A stretch of 64,000 bases of DNA from Craterostigma plantagineum (taxonomy: Eukaryota; Streptophyta; Magnoliopsida; Lamiales; Linderniaceae): NCBI GenBank assembly GCA_027422505.1, contig JAPQWV010000492.1, forward strand, positions 124,001 to 188,000. Direction: 5' to 3'. A program made the position numbers and the translations under genes. This document shows positions 41,232 through 53,188 of this stretch, piece after piece. The notes under the pieces were generated by a model. It did not search any database. It was not told the origin of the DNA and saw only the letters and a program-made list of their open reading frames with translations. How positions within the stretch are numbered: position 1 is the first letter of the stretch; each line of letters starts with the position of its first letter.

Positions 41232-41352
41232 CGCCTTTCCTATCAAAAACATTTCCACAGCATCGCAAGTTCTTATTCCAAAGCCTTTCCTTCAGGTAAT
41301 AATTATTCACGGTTCTATAGCGAAGTTCCAATTTCATTCTACGAAGAAGACG

Positions 41353-42883
41353 ATGGACTCTTGCAAGGAGAAATCTTTAGCTTCTTCTTCGCCCTTCGAC
41401 TGCCTCATTTTCGGTAAGTTAATTGAAGTCTCTTTAACTTTAAATGCAATTCTACTAATAAAAAGGAAATATAATATAATATAATGTTGATGTTTCAATT
41501 ATCGGTAGATTTGGATGACACACGTCACACTGTACTCGTCAAAGACTGGGCTCGGACAGGCATTGAAGCGCAACGTTGAAGGTAATAATAAATTAAATCA
41601 TATTATTCATTTTAGGTTAATTAATAAAAATGAGATTTAATATGATGTATATTTGCAGATTTTCTCGTGGAGAAATGCGGTTTTTCAGAATCAGAAGCTC
41701 CCAACGTGAATAGAGAGCTCTTTAGGACTTACGGAAGCTCCTTGGCTGGTCTTAGGGTAATCAATTTAAATTATATTAAAATTTGATATATGTATATATA
41801 TATTAAAGTAAATAATTTCTTACATTCACGCGTGGGTGTTATTAAATTATTACAGGCTCATGGCTACGATATTAATCCCGATGAATATCATGGGTAATTT
41901 TATATATGGAGTTCATATAATGTCTTGTGACCCTAAATCCATAACTAAATTATTAAATCATTTATAACAATGTGAATATCATTATTAACATATTTATTTG
42001 CCTCAAAACAGTTTCGTACATGGAAGATTGCCGTACGATTTGATCAAACAAGACCCTCAACTTCGTACCATATTGTCATCAATCAAGCAACGAAAAATTG
42101 TAAGACTTACAACATAGATCAATAAATGTTTTTTTTTTTGTTTATTTCTTAACCATCTGAAAAAAAAAAAGGATAAAAATTAAACTCAGCCAATTTTTTT
42201 TCTTCTTCCCGGACAGGTTTTTACGAATTCCGACATGAAACACGCAGTGAAGGTGTTGAATCTCCTAGGAATAAAAGATTATTTCGAGAAAATAATATGT
42301 TTCGAGACTATGAATCCCAACTTACGTAACAAAAAGTATATTCGACCCGATGAATTTCCGGTCGTTTTGAAGCCTTCGCTTGAAGCAATGAACGTTTGCA
42401 TCGAAGTCGCTGGGGTCGATCCTCGTCGCGCGGTAAATTAATTTAAGTGACATATATATCTGACATTTAATTCAATAATGGTACATATATGTCTCTTTTT
42501 CATAATAGTGAGGCTTCTATGAATTAATTAAACTTTCCTGTAGTTGTTCTTCGACGACAACGTGAAGAACGTGGAAGCTGGTAAAGCAGTGGGGCTTAAG
42601 ACAGTTTTGGTTAGCTTTTTTATCTGTCTATCTATATTGAAGAGTGTTGTGCAATATTTGTTTGTTTTTTATATATAATTTGAGTGTTCATAAATTACAG
42701 GTTGGAAAATCAATGAAAAGTAAGGAGGCAGACTATGCTTTGGAGATATTGAGTGATGTTGTAAAATTGATTCCAGAAATTTGGAGGATAAATGGAGACG
42801 ATGATGATCATAGAACTAATCGAAGCACAGTAATAGAAATTGATTCAATTGCAACTATTAATGCTGCTGTTGTCGGTGCATAA
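41353..42883 (+). pseudogene. HAD-type phosphatase (pyrimidine 5'-nucleotidase / SDT1-like), frameshifted in exon 2
   Basis: Eight exons: 41353-41413, 41509-41581, 41659-41756, 41856-41893, 42012-42099, 42217-42432, 42544-42609, 42701-42883, all with GT...AG introns. HAD motif I (FDLDDT) spans the first intron, motif II is VFTNSD, the Lys of motif III is in VLKPS, and motif IV is LFFDDN. The family dephosphorylates nucleoside monophosphates or similar small phosphates in the cytosol. Seven extra bases at about 41523-41529, right after DLDDT, shift the frame to a TGA in exon 2; with them ignored, exons 2-8 read through to the TAA at 42881. The extra bases look like a transposon excision footprint. 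All other splice sites and exons look normal. Confidence 0.85.
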
Positions 42884-43447
42884 TAAATAATTATCGTTTT
42901 ACGTTATATTTAGATGATTTTTAGTACAAAAATGTCAATGTGTAGGTGGCTGTCCCTATCTCTCTGTACATTATCGTATATTATAATGGTGATTTGTAAT
43001 GTTAAACTCAATTTATGAATAAACTATACGATGCATCAACTATATAAACTAGTACTTTGCACTGTGCAAAAATATAAAATTAATTATTAGTGGATGATTT
43101 TAATAAATTATATACTAGAAATATAATGTTATTATGAGTTTTAAAGCTAGGTGATTTTAGTAAGTTTATTGATATACTAAAAATAAAATGAGGTGATGAT
43201 CAATCGTTGATGGAAGAGAAGAATCGCGTAAGGGGCTTTTTCCAATTAACTATAATCAACCCTAATGCTAATTAAATGCTATAATTTTATTAAGTATTAT
43301 TTTAATTTAATTATATGTAAAGAAGGATACTTATGTGCCAATGCCACATAGGAGTGCTCATATAAGGTAACCTAGGTAAGCACCATATCATTACCCGTTA
43401 AACTATATCATGAAATTGGCCAACACTACAAAATTGGGCCGGCAATA
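42884..43447. other. Intergenic stretch after the phosphatase gene
   Basis: Includes possible AATAAA signals near 42886 and 43016. No gene. Confidence 0.5.
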
Positions 43448-43455
43448 ATGATGAT

Positions 43456-43862
43456 TAGAGCTGTCAAGCCGCTTGGCGGGGCGGGCCGGGTTGGGCGGGC
43501 CAGGCAGGCCAGGTGGGCCCGTCTAGTTATATTCTTACTTTTTTTTGTATTTTTATTTTATAATTTAATTTATTAATTAGTTTTAGTTAATTAAGGTATT
43601 TAATAAGTAATGGATAAACAACGTATTAAATATATATTTAAATATAAATATATATGTTATTAATTATAGTATAATTAATGAATCATTAGTTATTAAATTA
43701 ATAATTTTAAATATAATATATAATATATAATATATATAACCGCCCCGCCAAGCCGGCGGCCCGACCCTTGGCGGGCCTGAAATATCTCAGCCCAGCCCAG
43801 CCCGCCCTTTTGGGGGGCGGGGCGGGCCAACCTGCGGACCACGGGCCCAATTGACAGCTCTA
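43456..43862. mobile_element. hAT-type MITE (407 bases)
   Basis: Perfect 8-base duplication ATGATGAT at 43448-43455 and 43863-43870. Terminal inverted repeat TAGAGCTGTCAA. GC-rich subterminal CGGGGCGGGCC-type repeats flank an AT-rich core. No coding capacity. Confidence 0.88.
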
Positions 43863-43870
43863 ATGATGAT

Positions 43871-46287
43871 GTCATTGCCAAAAAGAAAATTCCAATTATG
43901 ACGAGTTTTGCACGGCAAATTATCATAATTTTTTTTGTTTTTATTTTATTTTGGTATGGATTTATCCGAATCTAAGACATGGATATCACGAGATTTTAAG
44001 TGGTCATGCATTGACTTCTATGAAGCTTATCAGAAGATGAATCCTTTTTTTCTTTTCTCTTTTTGCTTTTACGAACATGGTCAATTACGATGGCTCTACA
44101 AATTGTTGCACAAGAAAATTTAAAATATATATAAAACATATGATAAAAGAATTTCAAATTCATACTAGACAGATGTTCTATAGTTACATAAAATAGGGCC
44201 AGTTAGTAAAATTAAATACTCGATCATTCGAGATCAGATTTCTCCGGAGGTGTCACATGATTCCTATTAGGGTTTCTACAATATATTCGATCATATCATC
44301 ATTATATTTCTTTTTCCGTAATTAATATTTAAATATCTGTTTTAGGTATCTGTCTAAAAAAAGACAACAAGAGTTGGTAGGTAGGCCGAAACTCATCATG
44401 TTGTTAGAACTTCGTATTAAACGGACGATTCACAAACATATATGATATTACATCAATCGAAAGATGTTGGGTCGTTAGCTTAATATAACTGTTGCCTAAT
44501 ATTTTTAGTAGAAAATGACTAATAGTTTTTACTTTACTTTTATATAAAACTGTCGGTTTAAAATAGAAAAAAAAAAATTATATTTTATTTTTTGCTTCGA
44601 TACATCATATCATATCACACATGATTCACCACATACCAACAAAAAAATGTCATTTACACATGTAAAAAAGAAGAGCATACGTGGGAGTTTGACCGAGTAA
44701 TAAAATCAATTTTCGAATTGATTACTTTCGTCATCTTAGAAAAGTATGCAGAATTATACTATGTGTGTGAACTTGCTGGTACTAAGTTTGAATTCCATCC
44801 ACTGCCTATGTTTAGATTTCGTTATGATATAACATTATTGCTAATCAATTAATTCTATATAATTATACATAGGCTCCTACTATTAGTACCCATTTGATTA
44901 AATAATACTATTCACACCCCCTAGTAATTTAATACTTTCCATTTTAATTTGTTAAAATAACATGAAATTTGTTGAAGTTGTTTTCTCTAACTTTCCCTCT
45001 TGAATTCAACAATAATAAGCTTAATCATTATACATTTTCATTTAATAATAATATATATAAGTACTCACTAGTTTACATTCTATTATAAAAAGTGTTCATA
45101 TTTTTAAATTTACACATTAATAATTAACTTAATAAACTAATCATATAGCACAATATCTTATTAAATTAAACAAATATCATTGAAAAAGATTTATATTTGA
45201 TTAGTGAGATACAAAATCACATATTTTTTTGCAGAATCAATTATATATAAATAATATAATATGCTAAAATATAGATATTCAAAATATAAATAATTTGACA
45301 TACAAATATTATTATATTTATTTTGTCAAAGAATTATTATATAAATTTAAACATGTTATGATGTTAAAATCGTAACAAAATAAAAGCTAGTACATAATGT
45401 TAAATTTCCTTTTTTTTCTTTGTAGTAATTAATATGTGAGATGATATAACTAATAAAGAACTAGTTAAATTTGAAAAAATACATTATTTAATACTTAATA
45501 ATAATTAATATGGGGATGTATTTAGTAATTAGGCGGTGTGAATAGACTTACCGTTATACATATTCTGCTCATAAATTTTAACTTCTTTTAATTTAGATTA
45601 AATATGCTCATTTAGTTGACCTAGTGAGGGAAAGCTACTCTACTAGCTACATAATATATATCATCCATAAGATACGTATCGCCGTATGGGTAATAAGTTT
45701 GAGATATTTTCTTAATCTTTATTTGTAAATTGACAATATTTGTGACAAAATCCCATGCCCATTTCTCAATTGAATGGTTTAAAAAGTTGACTTGATCAAA
45801 TATCCAATTGGGAATGGATATATTTTTATTGTAGATTAATAATTTGATCGAAAATTCCTTACCCATAAATTTTGGGACGGAAATATATATATCGTATAAG
45901 TAAGTAAGGATGATTTTATTAAAAAAAAAGGCAAAAAACTCGACATGTTATCTAGTTTTGGAAAAGAATGGTCAACATATAAAACAAATAAAACACATAA
46001 ACACCATTAAACTAACCTTTTTCCCATCACATGTCTACGTCGAGCAACAAATTTTTACGCTAACGAAGACGAAATGAAATCAAACTCACACAAACGATGA
46101 GTCGTTAGAGACGTGAGTTGACTCTAATAATCCAAAGAAAAATCAAATTAAAATAGTTACACAATTTCGTTCATACATTACAAACAAAATTTATACGAAT
46201 AAATGCGCACGTGTAAAGATCCCCATGGTTCACTTCACTAGCATACGCAATCTCAATAGTCCTCTCTTCAAATGGTTCTTACTACTC
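43871..46287. other. Long intergenic stretch
   Basis: 2.4 kb, strongly AT-rich. I see no gene, RNA gene or clear mobile element. Small frames (for example 45621-45866) have no recognisable content. Confidence 0.5.
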
Positions 46288-46296
46288 TATATAAAT
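46288..46296 (+). promoter_or_regulatory. TATA box of the hexose transporter gene
   Basis: TATATAAAT, about 117 bases before the ATG at 46413, followed by a CT-rich leader (TTTCTCCATATCCTCCTTTC) typical of plant core promoters. Confidence 0.6.
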
Positions 46297-46412
46297 GAAG
46301 AACCCCTTCACTTCCTTTAAATATTACTCTGTTTCTCCATATCCTCCTTTCTCCCATTTGCTCTGTTTCAAGATTTTAAAGAGCAGAGTGAGTATCATAT
46401 TTAACAGAAAAA

Positions 46413-49217
46413 ATGGCTGGAGGGGCATTTTCTACCTCATCAGCCTCAGGCGCTGTTTTTGAGGCCAAAATCACTCCCATAGTTTCATCTCTTGCATTAT
46501 GGCCGCCACCGGCGGCCTCATGTTCGGCTACGACGTCGGCGTTTCAGGTACGATGTTCTGTTTTCTCTATTTCATGCTCTGTTCTGCTATTCGTACGACG
46601 ATGCTATGTTTTCCTTTACTTCCATGCTCTGTTTCTGTTCATACGATGCTATGCTACCATCTTCGGCGGCTTTGTGAGCTCGGAATTTTTAATTGCAGGC
46701 GGCGGCGTGACGGCGATGGGTCCGTTCTTGAAGAAGTTTTTCCCGGCGGTGTACGAAAAAACGACGGACCCAAAACTGAACAGCAACTACTGTAAGTACG
46801 ACAACCAAGGGCTTCAGCTCTTCACCTCGTCTCTCTACTTGGCCGGCCTAACGGCGACTTTCTTCGCCTCTTACACTACTCGGCGGCTGGGGAGGAGGCT
46901 GACCATGCTGATCGCCGGCTGCTTTTTCATCGCCGGCGTGGCTCTCAACGCCGCCGCCCAAGACCTCGCCATGCTCATCGTCGGCAGGATTTTGCTCGGC
47001 TGTGGCGTCGGCTTCGCTAACCAGGTAAAAATAGTACACGTGTCACTCATGTATAGGGAAAGAAAGGGATCGTTTTTTTCTTTATATATATAATAATAAT
47101 TTGATTATATTCTTTGTGAAGTGAGTAAATGTTCACATGTGCACTCGCATTCTCTTACAAAAAACTTTGGGTTAGTAAGAAAATAGTATTTCGACTTTGA
47201 CATGACGACTCATCAAAACTCTTACATCCATTTGAAAATTCTTCACCATACGACAAAATTGAAGATTAAAAAAATCATCTTCTTTTTCTAGGTGTCCAAT
47301 GATATATGATTTTGTATTAACAATAGACTAAACAACTTTTCTAGTTATGGAGGAGCCCAGAAGAGAAAAATGAAAAGTGAAGTTACTTTATGTCAATTTT
47401 CTTTTTTCAGTTGCTTTATACTTTTGGCAACGATCTTGTACTTAGCATCCTTTTACATAGATTCAATTTAATTACAAGTTCTTGTTATTCAAATAATTTC
47501 GTAATAACATTTAATATTTTTTTTAAGGCTGTCCCATTATTTCTATCAGAAATTGCACCGACAAGAATACGTGGCGGCCTAAACATTTTATTCCAACTCA
47601 ACGTCACCATTGGGATTCTCTTCGCCAATTTAGTCAACTACGGCACCTCAAAGTAATACTTCTATTCTATCTAAATACGTGGCTTGAATTTAAGTAAGTT
47701 AGAAATAATCACAAAGATAACATTTTTTAATACAAATCTATTAAATCAAGGTGAATTTATACTTAATACCTAACAGTATTAAAACATTAAATCAAATCAC
47801 GCACCTGTCAGCATGATTTTATGTGTACGTACCTATTGAATAAAAATTTTTAGTGAGTAATCGTTTGACTGATAATATTAGAAGTTTGTACCATATGGAA
47901 CGTATGTTAGCACATAATACATTAGAAAAATGTACGATACCGCGCAACATATTTGGAAATTAGCTACCACGCAACACTTGATATGATTATGCGTACTATA
48001 CATGAAAAAGATAGATACACGACGGTAAAATTGTACCAATAACCAAACGGGTAGTTATATCCAAAAATTTTATTCTACTAGCTACGTATATATAAAATTT
48101 TTCTTACAGCGTATTCAACTGATAATTTCTCATGCTTTTGGTTATATTAGGTTATATGCACAAATAATCATTAAACACAAAAGATAACCAAAATTAACCC
48201 TTTTCCTTTCAATTTCATAAAACAGGATAAAAGGTGGGTGGGGCTGGCGCGTCTCCCTAGGCCTCGCCGGCGTGCCGGCGGTCCTCCTCACGGTCGGCGC
48301 CCTCCTCGTCGTGGACACCCCAAACAGCCTAATCGAGCGCGGCCACCTCGACCAGGGCAAGGCGGTGCTCAAAAAGATCCGCGGCACGGAAAACGTCGAG
48401 CCCGAATTCCTAGAGCTCGTCGCCGCCAGCCGCGCCGCCAAGGAAGTCAAGCACCCGTTCCGCAACCTCCTAACCGCCGAAACCGCCCCAGCTGATCATC
48501 GCGACCTCCCTTCAGATCTTCCAGCAGTTCACGGGAATCAACGCCATCATGTTCTACGCGCCCGTGCTCTTCAACACCGTGGGCTTCGGGAGCGACGCCG
48601 CCCTCTACTCCGCCGTCATCACCGGCGCCGTCAACGTTCTGTCCACGGTGGTGTCCATCTACTCGGTCGACAAGGTTGGCCGGCGGTTGCTCCTGTTGGA
48701 GGCCGGCGCGCAGATGTTCGTATCCCAGGTGATCATCGCGGTTGTGCTCGGGCTCAAGGTGAAGGACCACTCGGAGAGCCTCGGTCGAGGGTGGGCGGTG
48801 TTCGTGGTGGTGCTGATATGCACGTTCGTGTCGGCGTTCGCGTGGTCGTGGGGCCGCGGGTGGCTGATACCCAGCGAGACCTTCCCGCTGGAGACGAGGT
48901 CCGCCGGGCAGAGCGTGACGGTGTGCGTCAACCTCGTGTTCACGTTCGTCATAGCCCAGGCGTTTCTGTCAATGCTCTGCAGGCTGAAGTGGGGGATATT
49001 CCTGTTCTTCTCCGCCTGGGTGGTCGTCATGTCGGCGTTCGTGCTGTTTTTGTTGCCGGAGACGAAGAATATTCCGATAGAGGAGATGACGGAGAGGGTT
49101 TGGGGGAAGCACTGGCTTTGGAAGAGGTATATGGACGGTTATTACGGCGGAGGGAAGGATGAGGAAGGCGGCGGTGAGGTTGGTCTGGGGAAGGAGATGG
49201 ATGGGGTTAGAGGTTAG
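46413..49217 (+). CDS. STP13: Hexose/proton symporter, STP13-type (MFS)
   Basis: Four exons: 46413-46547, 46699-47024, 47528-47652, 48226-49217. About 520 residues, twelve membrane helices. Motifs: [10 protein letters not shown]...FEAKITPIV start, [57 protein letters not shown] (the STP13 form), [55 protein letters not shown]. The protein imports hexoses with protons across the plasma membrane; STP13 proteins act in stress and pathogen response. Three defects: one base missing near 46484 in helix 1, two missing near 48472-48490, and an in-frame 3-base loss in the conserved WSWGPxGWLIP loop. These fall in short runs and may be sequence errors; otherwise the gene is a pseudogene. Confidence 0.88.
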
Positions 49218-51615
49218 TGTTGGATTTGTTTGGTATATGGGATGTGAAGGGATTTTCTCTTGAAGTTTTTTCGAGGTGTTATTAGCTATATATTTTTCTA
49301 TAGTTTGTATAAAGGACTTTTCGTTTAATAAAAGATGTGAAGAATTTCAAAATTGAGTATCTAGGTTTCTATTTTCCCATTTGCTTATAAGTTTCCTACG
49401 AAACTCGTGCTTAATTTAAAAAGTTATAGTTTAGAAGTGATTTTATGTCTAGGAAATTGATAACTTACATGGCTAGCAGCGAATTAATCTAAATTCAATT
49501 AGAGCATCCTCTACGTTTCAGTTTTTTTTTTTTTTTTCACGGTCGAGTATGAAATGATTCTAGTATTACCCTCGGATTGATATGGTAATATATTCGAGTC
49601 TAATTGAAATGGGACGGGTAACATTCCCATGGAGAAGACCTCCCAAGGCGACATCTCACGGAAAACATCTCCCGGGCGGCCTATTGCCCAAAGGAGCTTT
49701 GCTCAAGAAAGAAAGACACAATCAGGAAATCTATTCACACAATGCTAGATCGAGCCTTAGGCTATCTCTAATTTTTATATTTTCCTCTATACAAATTTAT
49801 CAATATTATTATTGACAATAGAATTTAGAATAATTAGAATATCATAATATCAAATATTTTAAACGTAAAACATAAAAAATTATTTCATTTTACTATGACC
49901 ATTTTATTTTGTGAAATTCGAACAAGATGGAATTGATTTGCTTATTAGCAAATTGTCCCATTACTGATAATTAGGGTCTTTACACATAAATGTCATTTGC
50001 ATAAAACTTGTAATTCAGTACCCTCTCAGTATTTTTTTTATCTGTAGGTACATAATAGAATAAATTTTTTGCACATAGGTACCCGTTACGCCGCAAGTAC
50101 GCCATATACCACATTTAAGTACCCTATATCACCGTATTTTGGTATGTAATACGTTGAGAAAATGGTACGTCATATATGACGCACTAAGGTAGCATATAGA
50201 AACCGTATATGGTACTGTATAAATGCGTGACGTGGTACGCAATACACACATAAAAAGGTATGGCAAGACTGAGAAAATTGGTACAAGCAGTAAAACGAAT
50301 ACATATCTGTAAGAATTTCTAATATAGGTACTGACTTGTAAAGTTTTTATTCAATTATTTTTCTATAGATGTCATTTAATAATTTTATAGATACGTTTTT
50401 AAAATCACTATTTTATTATTACATAAGAAACCCACTCGTTTTTTTATGAAGTGTAATGCCCATCATCTCTCTCAGGTTGTTCTCTTCTTCAAGTGTTGTT
50501 TTTGCATATTCATTATTCTCAATTCCTAAATTAATTCAACACATAAAGTAATTGAAAAACAAATATTATATATATATATATGCATACATACATAGAGGGT
50601 GAACAGTGCCTTCTAAATATAGAATACCACTATTCATTCCTCTAAATATATTGTGGCTTTTAGAGTTCCGTTGGAATTCTTTTGTCCCTCCGAACTCCCG
50701 GTATAGAGTGATGTTGGAGATGCTCTTAGGACTCATTCATGTGGAAGTTGCCCCACTAACCTATGCTACGTGAACTTGACCCACTATTAAGGTAGTGAGT
50801 GACTTGTTGTTCAAATGGAGCAAAGCTGAAGAAACCGCCCACAATCATGTTACACGTTGATAGGACAGCCCACTAAAGTCATGGGATTAAACACGTGAAG
50901 TGCTAACGTAAAGGCTCATCTCCACTTTGCTGAAGGTACGATTCAACCTCTCTTCTCCTATTATAATATCTGATCATTACAGCGCCGCATGAAAGACTCA
51001 CGGAATCACACTCTCATAGTGCAATGCTCGATAGGCTCTTTCTCCAATTATTACATGTTCTTTAATACTCTTACATGCTTTAATTATACGTATTACTATG
51101 TGACCTGAGCGAGCGTCGGAGGGGCGTTGCCGAAAACGGCGCCTTTTAGCTTCGATTATTCCCGACGAGCTTCAAGTGGCGATGACCCGATTGCTTCCAA
51201 CGCACCGTTTTGTGCTCCGGGATTTTTCCGGCGGCATAACTAGACCCCTATTCTGTTTGTGTCTCACCTCATACTAAGTCCTCACAAATTCTTGAAATTT
51301 TTTTGTGTCTCATTTTAAGTCTACACAAATTATAATAATCAAAGAGTTAAAAGTGAATTCAAGTCCACTGATAAATATTATGATCCGACCATTTGATATC
51401 TTAGGAACAAAAAATTTTAATTTAAGGTTAACTATATAATTTTAGTTTCGTTGGGTTTTCATTTTTCTACTTTAACATTACGAAACAAAAGCAGATTATC
51501 CTTCTTTTCCAAAAGAATCTTTAAAATTTTGCCCCCAAACAAATTTCAATTCGTCTCTCACTCTACGCGTATAGAGCGCATTGATACAAACCCTAGTAAT
51601 CGCAACCTTAATTCA
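49218..51615. other. Intergenic stretch after the transporter gene
   Basis: 2.4 kb, no gene. AATAAA at about 49328 may serve the transporter's 3' end. AGAGCATC at 49500 and the inverse GATGCTCT at about 50718 could be the ends of a miniature element, but internal support is weak. Confidence 0.5.
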
Positions 51616-51628
51616 TTTTTTTTTTTTT
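51616..51628 (-). other. poly(A) tail of the LINE (T-run on plus strand)
   Basis: Thirteen T on the plus strand directly beyond the LINE's 3' end, the expected tail for an element on the minus strand. Confidence 0.7.
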
Positions 51629-51644
51629 GAATTCTAATATTTCA

Positions 51645-52690
51645 TTAGAAACGAATGTCCGAGGACAATAGATCGGCCATAGCCTGACATGGTGGGGAGC
51701 GTCCCTCTCCGTCGACTCCTAAAGTTTTAGCAAGATAATGAGCAACGCTATTACCGCTACGTCTAACCAAGCTAAAAGACAAATGATCAAATTCGAGAGC
51801 AAGGTTTAAGCAGTCTGTGAGGATGCTACCCGTCATCGTAGAATCCGTAATTCGGTGCTGAAGACGTGAAATAATTGCTGAGCAGTCGCCTTCAAGTTCG
51901 ACTCTTTTCCACTTGTTTATGCTCGCACTAATAACGCCCAACGTGCGCCCATGCCTTCAATGACCTCCGGGTCGAATTGCCCCCTGAAGAACTTCGTCCA
52001 CCATCCGACGCATGCTCCAACGCTGTTTCGAGCAATCACCCCTATTGAGGCTCCATTTCGTGATTTATGAAGCGCGCCATCAAAGTTGAGCTTTATCACT
52101 TCATTGGACGGGCATTGCCAAGAAGATCCAAGGTTCTTGGTTACCTGTGGTCCTTCGGAAACACATGGACGTGCGATGGATCCGTCTTGTGCCTTCATCA
52201 CTATATTCCTAGGCGGGACAATCTCAGACTCCATAACCCATTTATTGCGAGCGTGCCAGATAGCCCAACATGTCGAGAGTAGACGGTCGAAGTCGGACGT
52301 GTTTAGACGTGCATGTAAGTCCTGCAGCCAGTCCTTTGCTGAAGATGTCCACCTACTAAGGATGTTGGACGAGAACCCCGCCGACTCCCAAACTGGGATT
52401 GAGCCGAAGCATTCAATAAACACATGTCTGTCATCTTCGTTAATACTTCCGCACCTTAGGCACGTCGCGTGTTGAAGGCAATGTCTCTCGACAAGATTGG
52501 CAGCCGTCGGCAACGCTGTAGCACACAAACGCCATATGAACACCTTGATTTTAGGGAGCACCCTAGCGTTCCACAAGAAAGCCATGAATTTTGGTGTGAA
52601 CTGGAGCTCGCTTGATCTCTGTGTTCGATGTCGCGAGCGACATAATAAGCGGATTTCACCGTAAAGGATCCATGTTTCGTATAGTGCCAA
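51645..52690 (-). pseudogene. LINE ORF2: zinc-binding and RNase H domains
   Basis: 51917-52690 holds the RVT zinc-binding domain (KVFIWRLCATALPTAANL, HCLQHATCLRCGSINEDDRHVFIEC) and the RNase H start (LNFDGALHKSRNGASIGVIA). 51645-51941, in another frame, holds the RNase H end (VELEGDCSAIISRLQHR, SGNSVAHYLAKTLG). The frame changes near 51930. Confidence 0.82.
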
Positions 52691-53188
52691 ATGAGCTTAT
52701 CGGGGGAGTTTGTCAAACTCAACGGGCATCCCAATATAATGTCTGCATCTATGGGTAGAAAGATGGATTGGATAAGAGGCACAGACCAGTTTCCTGTCTG
52801 TGGGGATCGAAGATCAGCAACCTTCATATCTTCGAACGTAGCACGAATCGGAGTGATAACGCGAAACGACCTTGGCCGCGGTAACCAAGGATCAGCCCAC
52901 ACGTTAACTGTCTGACCATTGCCAATCTGCCATCGAGTCCCTGCCTGAATAACGTCTTTCGCCGTAAGGATGGCCCGCCAAGTAGCCGAGGTTCGACCCG
53001 CTAGCCGCATTCATAATGGAACCTTTCGGGAAGTATCGTGCTTTAAGAATCCGGCTCAGTAAGCTCTCTGGTTTAGATAAAATCCTCCAAACCTGTTTAG
53101 CAAGAAGGGCTGTATTAAATAGTTTTAAATCCCGAAACCCCATACCTCCATCCGCTTTCGGCCGACACATCTTCTCCAAGAGAGCCAA
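52456..53188 (-). pseudogene. LINE ORF2: post-RT region
   Basis: 52904-53188 ([30 protein letters not shown]) and 52456-53010 ([41 protein letters not shown]) cover the segment between RT and the zinc-binding domain in plant LINEs. They lie in different frames. Confidence 0.78.

Noticed and set aside
48272..49162. A 296-residue Arg-rich plus-strand frame in the transporter
   Set aside because: Its first part is the transporter; after the two-base loss near 48480 it reads the transporter's wrong frame, giving Arg/His-rich nonsense.
49500..50725. AGAGCATC...GATGCTCT pair as ends of a 1.2 kb miniature element
   Set aside because: The ends match over only 8-10 bases and no target duplication was found.
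51645..51941. Host RNase H-like gene
   Set aside because: It follows the LINE zinc-binding domain in order and is part of ORF2.
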